Shown in pieces: positions 17,297 through 25,974 of a stretch of 64,000 bases of DNA. The stretch's first letter is position 1. Each line of letters begins with the position of its first letter. The position numbers and the translations under genes were made by a program. This DNA comes from KACC-23026 sp963829575. GTDB lineage: Bacteria; Bacillota; Bacilli; Bacillales; Sporolactobacillaceae. The notes beneath the pieces were generated by a model. That model was not told the origin of the DNA and searched no databases. It saw only the letters and a program-made list of their open reading frames with translations. The stretch lies in the NCBI GenBank assembly GCA_963829575.1, contig CAWHJF010000017.1, positions 21,657 through 85,656 on the forward strand. Direction: 5' to 3'.

Positions 17297-17875
17297 TTAG
17301 GCGCTTAAGCGTGTCTCAACAGTTGGGGCCTTAATCGGACTGCCCACGGAGAGCACAACCCGCCCCGCCGTTGCATTAATAACCGTTGCAGCAGAGGTAT
17401 AGAGGGCGATTAAGCCACAAAGCAGCCCCATCCAACCGCCAATTTTGCCTGAGAACCAGCCAAACTCTCCGAAAGCCAATAAGAAGAAAGTTAAGGTCAG
17501 CGTTAAGAATACAAAGAATAACGCACGATTTAAAAAGAAGCTTCCAAACCATAGATATAGGGTTAAAATTCCAAAGAAGAAGAGATACACACCAACACCT
17601 TTTGCAGGAGCCGCTTTAATAATAAAATAAAATGAGATCCAAAACGCACCATAAGATGAAAAGGCGGTTGCACCAAAGGTATTGCCTTTTCTAAATTCCC
17701 ACATTCCGGCTAGTAGCTGGGCGCCTCCACCGTACGCAAGGGCAAGACCCAGAACAACACCCATTGCCGCAGCATCCAAAACACCTGCATTGATTAAGCT
17801 TAAAATACAAGTGGTAATGCCAAACCCTGCAAGTCCTAATGGTCCTGGATCCGCAATTTTGATATCATTTCCCAT
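17297..17875 (-). CDS. satP: Acetate/succinate permease, GPR1/FUN34/YaaH (AceTr) family
   Basis: A 192-residue inner-membrane protein with six hydrophobic helices. The family start motif NPxPLGL appears here as ADPGPLGLAGFG, followed by YGGGAQLLAGMWEFRKGNTFGATAFSS, a well conserved stretch in SatP proteins. It should move acetate (and possibly succinate) with protons. ATG 17875 is chosen for GAGG 8 nt upstream over a GTG three codons earlier. Two good cre sites upstream suggest carbon catabolite control, which suits acetate re-use after sugar is exhausted. Confidence 0.9.
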   Translation of the reverse strand: MGNDIKIADPGPLGLAGFGITTCILSLINAGVLDAAAMGVVLGLALAYGGGAQLLAGMWEFRKGNTFGATAFSSYGAFWISFYFIIKAAPAKGVGVYLFFFGILTLYLWFGSFFLNRALFFVFLTLTLTFFLLAFGEFGWFSGKIGGWMGLLCGLIALYTSAATVINATAGRVVLSVGSPIKAPTVETRLSA

Positions 17876-18020
17876 CTTAAACACCTCTTCCTTTTATTGG
17901 ATTAAAAGCCTGATCGAACGCGTGATAGCCCAAGCCCTCACATCCTCAACCCCTCCCTTATGAAAATAGAAAGCCCAACCAACCTTCTACTTTCTTTAAT
18001 ATGGTCAACTCACATCATTT

Positions 18021-18036
18021 ATGCAAGCGCATACAA
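18021..18036 (-). promoter_or_regulatory. cre site upstream of satP
   Basis: ATGCAAGCGCATACAA fits the CcpA consensus WTGNNARCGNWWWCAW at all 16 positions. It lies about 145 bp upstream of the permease start. Confidence 0.7.
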
Positions 18037-18097
18037 AACACTTTGTAAATTTAAATACCATCAAATAAGTAAAGAAAGCGTGTCTCTCAATAGTTAT

Positions 18098-18113
18098 TTG
18101 TAAACGCTTACTA
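18098..18113 (-). promoter_or_regulatory. Second cre-like site upstream of satP
   Basis: TTGTAAACGCTTACTA matches the cre consensus at 15 of 16 positions. It lies 62 bp beyond the first cre site and about 180 bp before the plus-strand dehydrogenase gene, so it could serve either direction. Confidence 0.5.
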
Positions 18114-18295
18114 TAATCTGATATATCACACTTATTAAAAAATATCAACATTCCTGTTTGACTAAGCATATTGGTTTTCTCAAGCCACTTATTTGGGTCA
18201 TAATAGGAATAGCATGAGATCCAAGATCATTCTCTCTTTTATATGACGATGGATCAACACTACCTAATCTAAATTTAGTGAGAGGAGAATTTTAT

Positions 18296-19156
18296 ATGAA
18301 GCCGATCGCATTTATTGGCCTTGGGATTATGGGTAGCCGTATGGCCCAAAATCTGCTGAAGTCTGGTGTGTCCCTAATTGTATATAATCGAACAAAGGAA
18401 AAAGCCAACGAACTGATCGAGAACGGTGCGGCTTGGGCCGATTCGCCAAAAAAAGCAGCTGAACAAGCCGACGTCGTCTTTACAATGCTCAGTAATCCTG
18501 AGATCGTCGAAGCCACGTTCTATGGTGAGAATGGCCTTAAGGCTGGCCTTCAAAAAGGCGCCCTTTGGGTGGACTCGAGTACCGTCAATCCGTCCTTCAG
18601 TCAAAAAATGGCTAAAGAATCCGAAGCTATTGGGGTCCGTTATCTAGATGCGCCTGTTTCTGGATCAAAGCTTCCTGCCGAAAAAGGTGAGCTCATTTTC
18701 CTTGTAGGGGGGCAAAAACAAGATTTTGAAGAAGCGGCCCCTTATTTCGATGCAATGGGTAAAGTTTCTCATTATTTAGGTGAAAATGGCAAAGGTTCAT
18801 CCATGAAGTTATTAGTCAATCTGATGTTGGCACAATCACTTGCCGCGTTTTCAGAGACCCTGCATCTAGGTGAAGCCATGGGCTTTCCAAAGGAACAAGT
18901 CATGGACACCCTACTAAATCATCCTGTCGCCGCTCCGATTCTTTCCGGCAAAAAACAAAAGCTGCTGACTGGCGACTACTCTCCTGAGTTTCCTTTAAAG
19001 CATATGCAAAAAGATATCCACTTGGTTGCGGAAACGGCATTTGAGTTAAACCGTGCCATGCCGCTCGCCAATGCAACAAAAGAACTGTTTGCACAAGCTA
19101 AGCAAAATGGAATGGGCGACCTCGATCTCTCTGCCATTTATAAGTGGATGGAATAA
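18296..19156 (+). CDS. 3-hydroxyisobutyrate dehydrogenase family NAD(P)-dependent oxidoreductase (YkwC-like)
   Basis: A 286-residue beta-hydroxyacid dehydrogenase. The N-terminal GLGIMGSRMAQNL is both the nucleotide-binding loop and the family signature. DAPVSGSKLPAEKGEL is the substrate-binding motif and Lys171 in GSSMKLLVN is the catalytic lysine. It probably oxidises a small 3-hydroxy acid or reduces a semialdehyde. ATG 18296 has GAGAGGAG 8 nt upstream. It is monocistronic with its own terminator. Confidence 0.9.
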   Translation: MKPIAFIGLGIMGSRMAQNLLKSGVSLIVYNRTKEKANELIENGAAWADSPKKAAEQADVVFTMLSNPEIVEATFYGENGLKAGLQKGALWVDSSTVNPSFSQKMAKESEAIGVRYLDAPVSGSKLPAEKGELIFLVGGQKQDFEEAAPYFDAMGKVSHYLGENGKGSSMKLLVNLMLAQSLAAFSETLHLGEAMGFPKEQVMDTLLNHPVAAPILSGKKQKLLTGDYSPEFPLKHMQKDIHLVAETAFELNRAMPLANATKELFAQAKQNGMGDLDLSAIYKWME

Positions 19157-19179
19157 ACACGCCCCTTATTTAAAAATCA

Positions 19180-19225
19180 AAAAACTCTGTTCCGCAAACT
19201 CACAATGCGGGACAGAGTTTTTTTA
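19180..19225 (+). terminator. Rho-independent terminator
   Basis: AAACTCTGTTCCGCA pairs with TGCGGGACAGAGTTT around a 9-nt loop and a T7 tract follows. Confidence 0.88.
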
Positions 19226-19257
19226 ATTAGGGTACCCAAAACAGGCATCTAACTTTT

Positions 19258-19482
19258 TTAAAAAGTTGGCAGTTGATCCAGATTATTGGTTGGGTCGCCG
19301 TCGGCATTGGCTCTCAAATGCTCCTCGCCATCTCTTCCCTTAAACACATTAACCCCATCAATCTCTCCATTTTTAGCGGCCACCTGAGCCTCTTTGTAAT
19401 TCAAAACTTGACCAGACGTCAATTTTAGCTCAGTTATATCTCCCTCTCCATTTTTACGAACTGCAATAATGTGTTCTGTCAT
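19258..19482 (-). CDS. DUF3892 family small protein
   Basis: A 74-residue protein starting MTEHIIAVRKNGEGDITELKL. The pattern 'I.AVRK..G.I...KL.sG..l...EA...a..G.I.GVNV..g.dGEE.LR' marks DUF3892, a family of unknown function common in Bacillales, often in single-gene units. ATG 19482 has GGAGG 8 nt upstream; five upstream codons in frame are probably untranslated. It converges on the dehydrogenase gene and sits 180 bp from the MoxR gene start. Confidence 0.8.
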   Translation of the reverse strand: MTEHIIAVRKNGEGDITELKLTSGQVLNYKEAQVAAKNGEIDGVNVFKGRDGEEHLRANADGDPTNNLDQLPTF

Positions 19483-19664
19483 AACATCCACCTCCACTCT
19501 CTAGGATTTAACAATGATTAGCAAACCATTCGTGATTCAGCGATTTTTCGAGTAAAATAGATGAAGGATAAAGCCGATTGCACCTGATGACGACAAACTT
19601 TCGCTTCATACGGGTATTCGGAGTTATGAACTTTTTATCATTGTAAAGGAGTTTCTACTATATA

Positions 19665-20561
19665 ATGGCTAACCCTCTCGATCGATTACCAGAACGCATA
19701 CAACAGTTCATTCAAAGCTACCTACAGGACCTCCCTCCTGTTACGCTAACAGAAGAAGAACAGAACTTATTAGGCGAAAGCGGCTACACGGCCCCCGACC
19801 CTACGATTATTGAAGATGCCTTGACGGCTCTTTTACTCGGAAAAAATGTGTTATTAAAAGGACCCACTGGATCCGGAAAAACACGTCTTGCTTCCATGCT
19901 CGCTTCTTTCTTACAACAACCCATGTATTCAATTAACTGCTCGGTTGATTTGGATGCCGAAGCCCTTCTTGGCTACAAAACACTCGATTATAGCGACGGG
20001 GAAAAGGCTTCGATCACGTTTGTTCCGGGTCCCGTTGAGAAAGCGATGAAACGCGGTCAACTTCTCTATATAGACGAAATTAATATGGCAAAAGCAGACA
20101 CCTTGCCGATCCTAAACGGCGCACTCGATTATCGCCGGATGATTCTCAATCCGTTTACATCTGAAACCATACATGCTGCGAAAGGATTTGGTGTCATTGC
20201 CGCGATCAACGAAGGCTATGTTGGGACCACTCCACTTAACGAAGCGCTGAAAAACCGGTTTGTGGTCATTGAGGTCCCTTATCTGCAAGGGGATGCGCTC
20301 CAAACCTTGCTTCAGGACCAGTCCTTACAGAAAGATGAAGAGATTCTGACCCTCTTTGTCCAATTGAGCGGTGACCTCCTGTCCAAGGTGAGAGAAGGAC
20401 AAATTTCCGAAGAAGGCGGCTCCATTCGGTCTTTGCTCGATGCGTGTGATCTCTCTTCATTCATGCCGCCCATGCGAGCTGTGCGCCGCGCCATTGCCGA
20501 TAAGCTTGAAGATGAGCGGGAACGGACCGCCGTGATCGAAATCGCCGAAACCTTTTTTTAA
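19665..20561 (+). CDS. yojN: MoxR-type AAA+ ATPase (YojN/NorQ-like)
   Basis: A 298-residue AAA+ ATPase. Walker A GPTGSGKT lies at 66-73 and Walker B LLYIDEIN at 133-140, followed by the sensor and the NRFVVIEVPY segment usual in the NorQ/CbbQ group. Such ATPases work with a VWA partner to remodel or load metal into target proteins. The VWA partner follows 29 bp downstream. The size (298) and order match the B. subtilis YojN-YojO pair. AAAGGAG precedes the ATG at a rather long 13-nt spacing. Confidence 0.9.
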   Translation: MANPLDRLPERIQQFIQSYLQDLPPVTLTEEEQNLLGESGYTAPDPTIIEDALTALLLGKNVLLKGPTGSGKTRLASMLASFLQQPMYSINCSVDLDAEALLGYKTLDYSDGEKASITFVPGPVEKAMKRGQLLYIDEINMAKADTLPILNGALDYRRMILNPFTSETIHAAKGFGVIAAINEGYVGTTPLNEALKNRFVVIEVPYLQGDALQTLLQDQSLQKDEEILTLFVQLSGDLLSKVREGQISEEGGSIRSLLDACDLSSFMPPMRAVRRAIADKLEDERERTAVIEIAETFF

Positions 20562-20590
20562 GAGAACGGCATTAAGAAAGGAGGTCACCT

Positions 20591-22492
20591 ATGAAGTTTC
20601 TTGATTTTATGGAAAAGCGTCTGGATCCCTTTATCAAGCTCTCTTTAACCGATTTGGCCAAAACACTCGCGAAAAATCCAGATCTAAGCTTTGATTTCTC
20701 CTTTCATTCGACGTATCGTCCTCTTTCAGAAAGCGTGACCGTGAGTCATTATTGGTCTCGCCTTTTGGATGATCGAAAGAAAGACGGTATGAAAAGTGAT
20801 GTCTATTTAAGAGCCTATGGGAATCGACGTTACACCCATTACCAAGCCGTTCATGCCTTCTGGGAAAAAGCGGATCAAAGCCTCTATCCCTCTTTTTCGA
20901 AACAACTTTTTTCACTTTTAGAAGATAGCCGACTTGAGCGCGTGATCATCCATCAAAGACCTGGCATGGCCCGTGCTTTTGAAAGTCGCAAAGCGTTGTT
21001 TCAAAAACGGTTTCGTGAGCGTTACACGTATCACAAAGAACGGAAAAATGAGCTCGATCTTTTGTTTTGTGCCATTTATTTACAAATTTTCGAACGTCCA
21101 TTGGCACTTCCGCCAATCCTATCCAATCTAAAAGTTGGGATCAGAGAATTGGTTCAACGGTTAAGCCAGGCTGAGTCCACAGAAGATTGTGCCTCTATAA
21201 CGTTGAACTTTCTCACGACCCTACCATCTGAATGGCATGACATGACCGAGTCTTATTTCATGATGGACCCCACTGATCTGGAAAACGATTCGGTTGTGCC
21301 TTTTCCAGGTGAAAAAAACGCCTTAGTCCGCGATCGCGAACTGGATCTTGATGAAGAACCGGATTCAGATTCAAATCAGGAGAAATTGCCGACCTGGCAT
21401 GCCGATCAAGATCAGGAAGGAGATTCGTTTCTTCAATTTGATCTTGACGAAGGCGCAGGAACGGATCTAATGGGTGAAGGGGAGCGCCAAGCGGAATCTG
21501 GGGATCAAGCGTTTGCGAGTTTGGAAGGCCAAACGCAGAAAAGTAATGGGAATCAATTTGATGAGTTACCAGATGCCAATTCCCCTACCCCACCAGGAAT
21601 GATCCCTAGCCGTCGGTCCACTCATGCCAAAGAGATTAACCGTTTAGCGGACACTCATTTTGTAAAATCCGAACGTCCGAGCCCTGAAGATCTCGTGACC
21701 TATAAGGACATGGTGAGTCAAACGCTTAGTGCTCAAAAAGCCTTGAAACGGTCCATTCAAAAGCTGATTGACCAAAAGAAACAAGCCCCAAGATCGGACC
21801 TCCATATTGGTCGGTTTGGAAAGAAACTAACTCGGATCGTAACCGAGGGTCAAAACCCCCGTCTTTTCTATAAAAAGCAAGCGGAAAGTCGAGAACTGGA
21901 TGTCGTGTTTCAGTTACTTGTGGATTGTTCCGCCTCAATGCATGACAAAATGGCCGAAACAAAAGTTGGCATTACCTTGTTTCATGAATCCCTAAGAGCG
22001 CTCGGAATCGCCCATTCCATTACAGGTTTTTGGGAGGATGCCCTACATGCGGATGACACGAAACAACCCAACTATTTTCTTGAGGTGCTTCCCTATGAAG
22101 CGTCGCTCTTACCAGACCAAGGCCCTAAACTGCTCCAATTACAACCAGAAGAAGACAATCGGGATGGCTTAGCGATTCGAGAGTCCACAAAAAAACTAAT
22201 CCGAAGGACGGAAACGAATAAAATTTTAATGGTATTTACAGACGGTGAACCGTCTGCCTTTAATTATCAGGAAGATGGCATTGTAGATACCCACGAAGCC
22301 GTCTTAGAAGCTCGCAAACTTGGAATTGAGGTCATTGGCGTCCTTCTTTCTGACTCTTACACGCAAGAATCTGAGAAAGAAACCCTGAAAAATATATACG
22401 GGAAATCCAGTCTCGTCATTCCAACCGCTGAAGAGATTCCAGAGGTCCTGACTCCATTGCTCCGAAAATTGCTTGCCCGCATGATACATTAA
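20591..22492 (+). CDS. yojO: VWA domain protein, NorD/CoxE-like (YojO)
   Basis: A 633-residue partner of the upstream ATPase. The C-terminal von Willebrand A domain has an intact metal-ion-dependent adhesion site: Asp445, Ser447 and Ser449 in VDCSASM, with a later FTDGEPS. The middle (about 235-340) is acidic and low in complexity, a likely flexible linker. The N-terminal 220 residues are family-specific and helical. GGAGG precedes the ATG. It is the last gene of the unit. The biological target of YojN/YojO in Bacillales is not established. Confidence 0.9.
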   Translation: MKFLDFMEKRLDPFIKLSLTDLAKTLAKNPDLSFDFSFHSTYRPLSESVTVSHYWSRLLDDRKKDGMKSDVYLRAYGNRRYTHYQAVHAFWEKADQSLYPSFSKQLFSLLEDSRLERVIIHQRPGMARAFESRKALFQKRFRERYTYHKERKNELDLLFCAIYLQIFERPLALPPILSNLKVGIRELVQRLSQAESTEDCASITLNFLTTLPSEWHDMTESYFMMDPTDLENDSVVPFPGEKNALVRDRELDLDEEPDSDSNQEKLPTWHADQDQEGDSFLQFDLDEGAGTDLMGEGERQAESGDQAFASLEGQTQKSNGNQFDELPDANSPTPPGMIPSRRSTHAKEINRLADTHFVKSERPSPEDLVTYKDMVSQTLSAQKALKRSIQKLIDQKKQAPRSDLHIGRFGKKLTRIVTEGQNPRLFYKKQAESRELDVVFQLLVDCSASMHDKMAETKVGITLFHESLRALGIAHSITGFWEDALHADDTKQPNYFLEVLPYEASLLPDQGPKLLQLQPEEDNRDGLAIRESTKKLIRRTETNKILMVFTDGEPSAFNYQEDGIVDTHEAVLEARKLGIEVIGVLLSDSYTQESEKETLKNIYGKSSLVIPTAEEIPEVLTPLLRKLLARMIH

Positions 22493-22526
22493 AAAGGAGG
22501 CCGATGTCGACTCGGCCTCCTTTTAC
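22491..22526 (+). terminator. Terminator of the yojNO operon
   Basis: AAAAGGAGGCCGA pairs with TCGGCCTCCTTTT around a 7-nt loop, ending in T's. Confidence 0.9.
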
Positions 22527-22831
22527 ATTCCATTATTTTGTCGAATTTTAGACATCCACGGATTATTTTTGAAAGTCCTGGCGAAAGAAAACGATACACG
22601 TGGAACAATAGGGAGAATCACAGGGAGAAAAATTAATAAACACCCTAAAGACTATTTAAATAATATCTCAATTTAGACACTAAAGCTGGTTTTGAATTAA
22701 TTTTAAGGTTCACTGATTCAACTTCCAAAAAATGTAATTTTATCGCAACTCATTTAGAGTATATAATAAGCTTTCCTTTTTAAAGAAACGCTTTTATTGA
22801 ATCACACGTTTTTCTATATTAACTTTGCTTC
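22527..22831. other. AT-rich intergenic region
   Basis: About 300 bp with no open frame supported by a ribosome site and no strong hairpin. It marks the change from the dense core region to the sparser accessory stretch. Confidence 0.5.
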
Positions 22832-23422
22832 TTAATTTGGCTTTGCTTTGAAGAAGTCTCCACTCTTTTGTTTTTCATCATCCGTTCCCCAATGAATGGC
22901 CTTGTCCATCTTTTTCAGCTTTGGAATATGTTTAGAACAGTGAATATAAGCTTCCTCAACTATGGTCACTACCCAACGCTGTGGTTTATTTCCTTCTTGT
23001 TTGTTAATCTCTTCTATTAAATCAGCATTAATATTTAATGATGACAATTGCTGGTTTTCTATAATAGATGCTTTACCGTTAACATGTAGTCCGATCGAAT
23101 GATCGAAAAAATCAATAAACATCAAACCAATATGGGGGTTTTCTACTATATTTCCTAAACTCGCCATTACGCCATTGCCTTTGTATTCAGGGTATATCAA
23201 TGTTTTTTCATCAACAACTCTAACAAAGCCATTTATACCAGCTCTAAATGATGTATCACAGTTACCGCAAGAATCAGCTGTTGCGATAAACATCATCGTT
23301 TGTTCAGAGATAAACTCTATCATTTTAACATTTAAGTAATTAAGCATTTGATTTTTATAAAAAGAGGAAGCCCTCTTTGTTGTTCCGTATTTTTCTTGAA
23401 GTATATATTCGCCTCTAGTCAT
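22832..23422 (-). CDS. Pyridoxamine 5'-phosphate oxidase-like flavin-binding protein
   Basis: A 196-residue split-barrel protein of the COG3576 type. Features include MMFIATADSCGNCDTSFRAG, where relatives bind FMN, ENPHIGLMFIDFF, and GLHVNGKASII. Such proteins reduce or bind flavin-linked substrates; the true reaction is unknown. It has Cys at 'SCGNCDTS', which might be redox active. AAAGGA lies upstream of the ATG. It lies just outside the inverted repeat at 23641, so it may belong to the core side. Confidence 0.8.
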   Translation of the reverse strand: MTRGEYILQEKYGTTKRASSFYKNQMLNYLNVKMIEFISEQTMMFIATADSCGNCDTSFRAGINGFVRVVDEKTLIYPEYKGNGVMASLGNIVENPHIGLMFIDFFDHSIGLHVNGKASIIENQQLSSLNINADLIEEINKQEGNKPQRWVVTIVEEAYIHCSKHIPKLKKMDKAIHWGTDDEKQKSGDFFKAKPN

Positions 23423-23640
23423 TTTTTTTAGTCCTTTCTATGATCGCCTTCTTACTATTTTAGCACTAACAGACTTCAATAAAAAAAAAGTCGACACCTT
23501 CTTGTCAAGGCGTAATAGTCCACGTATTGTGAATTTCAGACTAGGTAAAACTACCATATTACGAGATATCCCACCTCCCTCCCCGAAAAATTCGATGTTC
23601 ATTTGTTGAATTTCTATTACTAAAAAGATAACCAAAAAGA

Positions 23641-23711
23641 GCATACCAGGATTTAATTAACGGGTTTACTTCAGAGGTGCAAAACGTTAATTATCATCTA
23701 AAATCACGATG
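23641..23711. repeat. Left arm of a long imperfect inverted repeat bounding the accessory block
   Basis: The core at 23659-23683 is the reverse complement of 37292-37316 with one mismatch in 25. Weaker similarity continues on both sides (GCATACC at 23641; TATCATCTAAAA on the inner side). The two copies face each other across 13.6 kb of IS-rich DNA. Confidence 0.55.
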
Positions 23712-23756
23712 CCTTTCACAATAGAAATCACAGGTAAAAACACAATAGAAAACGTC

Positions 23757-23793
23757 AAAAAAGGCCGAATCATTTTAGGTTCGGTCTTTTCGT
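23757..23793. terminator. Hairpin with T run
   Basis: AAAAGGCCGAA pairs with TTCGGTCTTTT. A and T runs on both sides make it able to act in either direction. It sits 50 bp from the 3' end of the lipoprotein gene, followed by a degenerate box (CAAGTAACGCTTATC) like those at 59731-59747. Confidence 0.6.
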
Positions 23794-23844
23794 TTTCCAT
23801 AAAATGTCATCTTCAAGTAACGCTTATCAATAGTGGAATAACGT

Positions 23845-24231
23845 TTAACCTTCAATCATTTTTAAATATGGTATCTCTTTTCCATTTACAATTGCAATAT
23901 ATGCTCCTGTATCTGTTTCATATATTTTAGTCCCTACAGGTAATATATTTGCAGTACCATCTTTAAAACTACGAGCCTTATCTGTTTGTTTAGTTATTTC
24001 TCCAATTTGTTTGCCTAATTTATATTTCAACTTAGAAACCCACTCAACATCTTGTGCATTCGAATAAACAATCCCGCCAAGAAGAAATATATCTGCATTT
24101 TCATGCTTCAAAAAATCCTTTGGAGTTGGATTTGGGTTAACTTCAGCAGAATTGCCAATAAAACCGTTATTGCATCCAACTAAAAAAATAAACAAAATGC
24201 TTATAGAAAATAAGATTTTCGTAAATTCCAT
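23845..24231 (-). CDS. Small lipoprotein of unknown function
   Basis: A 128-residue secreted lipoprotein. An N-terminal hydrophobic segment ends in the lipobox LVGC (Cys20), and the mature part contains ADIFLLGGIVYSNAQDVEWV and GTKIYETDTGAYIAIVNG. Proteins with this pattern are frequent in Bacillus accessory regions but have no known role. It is the first gene of the accessory block and is oriented like most genes there. The upstream side is occupied by an IS110-family element. Confidence 0.7.
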   Translation of the reverse strand: MEFTKILFSISILFIFLVGCNNGFIGNSAEVNPNPTPKDFLKHENADIFLLGGIVYSNAQDVEWVSKLKYKLGKQIGEITKQTDKARSFKDGTANILPVGTKIYETDTGAYIAIVNGKEIPYLKMIEG

Positions 24232-24399
24232 ATGATACCCCCTCGTATAAATAAACAGACGAAATGACTTTATAATAAATACATTTAAATCAATATCTTG
24301 TTAAAGATTACTGACCTTCGTATTATAAGGTTAGCCAGAATGTTAAATATTTCTGGTTGACCTTTCTTTATATGGTCTTATTATAACAGTAGCCAGGGT

Positions 24400-24530
24400 A
24401 GAACGTCTCTGACCGTGGGACTGTGATCCCGTCAACTAAACCGTTCACCCCCTACTAGTTTAAACATGTTTGAGGCTGGTTGGGACTAAGATCCCGTATA
24501 ACAAGCGAAGCTATGATACTACTAGGAGGA
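24400..24530 (+). ncRNA. Candidate bridge RNA of the IS110-type element
   Basis: Two near-identical short hairpins, GGGACTGTGATCCCGT (24417) and GGGACTAAGATCCCGT (24482), lie 65 bp apart just upstream of the recombinase gene. Known IS110 bridge RNAs come from this position and carry two binding loops. The limits given are approximate and no expression evidence is available. Confidence 0.4.
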
Positions 24531-24572
24531 TTAGGGGTTACTGGCACGTTTAATTTGAGGAGGAGATTTAGA

Positions 24573-25808
24573 ATGAATCCAGTCGTTAGTCTGGATGTTT
24601 CAAAAGGGAAAAGTGAAGTTCAGGCTTTTCTAGATAAGGGACAACCTTACGGAAAAAGTTTTAGTATTAATCATGATCTTGAAGGGCTAGGGTCATTACT
24701 TGGATTTCTTAAAGGCATAAAAGATAAAACGGGCATTCAACCTCCCGTTGTTTTAGAAGCTACTGGACATTACCATGCCTCAGTTGTTCAGTTTCTAGAG
24801 GAACATCACTATTTGTTAATCATTATTAATCCGCTGATTTCTCATAGAGCCAAAAGCTCTAGTTTAAGAAAAGTAAAAACGGATGCCATTGATGCCTATC
24901 GTCTTTGTGAGCTTTTTTATAAGGAGGATTTAGAGCCCTATAAGAAACGTGGCGTTCAACTCTTGAACCTTCGTCATCTCACAAGGCAACATGAAAATAT
25001 AACAGGGATGTTTATTCAAACCAAGCTGCAATTTCAAGCCGTCTTAGATCAAATCTTTCCTGAATATGTAGGCGTTTTTGGGGATTTATATTCGGTGGTG
25101 TCTTTGCTTATTCTTAAAGAATTCCCAGTATCTGAAGATCTTTTAACTGTTAGTGAAGAGTCATTAGCGGATCGGATAAAGGAATTATGTAAAAGTCGCT
25201 CTCGGAATTGGGCAAAAGAGAAAGCTCTAATTCTTAAGGAAGCAGCCATTCGGAATCCATTTCAGAAGACACTCTATCAGAGTCATTTACTCAGTCTTAG
25301 TATGTATATTGATATGCTTCTTCAATACAAAAAGCATCTATCAGAGCTAGAAACTGAGATAGATACTCTCGCAAAGGACATTGAAGAATATAAGATTATC
25401 CAATCGATCCCTGGTATCGGAGAAAAACTCGCTGCCACGATTATTTCCGAAATTGGTGAGATCGATCGGTTTAACCACCCCAAAAAGCTGGTTGCCTTCG
25501 CAGGCGTTGATCCTGAAGTGTTTGAATCTGGTAAATTCAAAGCATCTCTTGTTCGTATTACAAAACGTGGATCAAGTCGGCTGCGACATGCCTTATACAT
25601 GGCTGTTCGTTCGGGTATTCGTGATTGTCGGAAAAAGAAAACAACCGACGAGATTATCCCTAGAAACAAGAGATTAAGAGCGTTTTACGATAAGAAGCGT
25701 GAGGAAGGCAAACTGTATAAAGTAGCCGTTATTGCTTGTGTAAATAAGCTCTTACATTGGATTTATGCCTTATTAAAAAACCGAACCACTTTCCAAGATA
25801 TAGCCTAA
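24573..25808 (+). CDS. IS110-family DEDD recombinase
   Basis: A 411-residue recombinase. The RuvC-like N-terminal half has Asp8 (VSLDVSK), Glu in VVLEATGHYH and the Asp pair in KTDAIDAYRL. The C-terminal Tnp_20 half contains IPGIGEKLAATIISEIG and GVDPEVFESGKF, with the serine-bearing segment before TKRGSSRLRHALY. It is intact. ATG 24573 has GAGGAG about 7 nt upstream. It is unlike the IS1111-type recombinase at 30594-31868, so two IS110 branches coexist here. Confidence 0.9.
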   Translation: MNPVVSLDVSKGKSEVQAFLDKGQPYGKSFSINHDLEGLGSLLGFLKGIKDKTGIQPPVVLEATGHYHASVVQFLEEHHYLLIIINPLISHRAKSSSLRKVKTDAIDAYRLCELFYKEDLEPYKKRGVQLLNLRHLTRQHENITGMFIQTKLQFQAVLDQIFPEYVGVFGDLYSVVSLLILKEFPVSEDLLTVSEESLADRIKELCKSRSRNWAKEKALILKEAAIRNPFQKTLYQSHLLSLSMYIDMLLQYKKHLSELETEIDTLAKDIEEYKIIQSIPGIGEKLAATIISEIGEIDRFNHPKKLVAFAGVDPEVFESGKFKASLVRITKRGSSRLRHALYMAVRSGIRDCRKKKTTDEIIPRNKRLRAFYDKKREEGKLYKVAVIACVNKLLHWIYALLKNRTTFQDIA

Positions 25809-25974
25809 TTAAGAGTTTCAGCTAAATAAGACAAAACCTTCCAATCATTCGTGAGTAGAAGGTTATTTGGCATGAGCATTTTTAGTATATCACGATTAAT
25901 TTTATTTTTTTATTGAAAAATATTGACAAACTATTAGCTGGTTAAGTTTAATAAGAACAGGAAATTACCACGCT

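Larger units (their letters stand above)
24370..25830 (+). mobile_element. IS110-family element, IS110-type (long 5' non-coding end); ends approximate
   Basis: One DEDD recombinase gene is preceded by about 200 bp of structured non-coding DNA and followed by a short 3' end. This layout fits the IS110 group, in which the 5' end encodes the bridge RNA. There are no terminal inverted repeats, as expected. Exact ends could not be fixed because only one copy is in the window. Gene order suggests it separated the UPF0158 gene from its normal 3' element: the repeat sequence AATAAGAACAGG is intact at 25950 but its CCTGACC part, kept at 62140, is gone. Confidence 0.7.

Noticed and set aside
23438..23644. 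68-codon frame on the minus strand
   Set aside because: No ribosome site, unusual composition, and it overlaps the inverted repeat edge.
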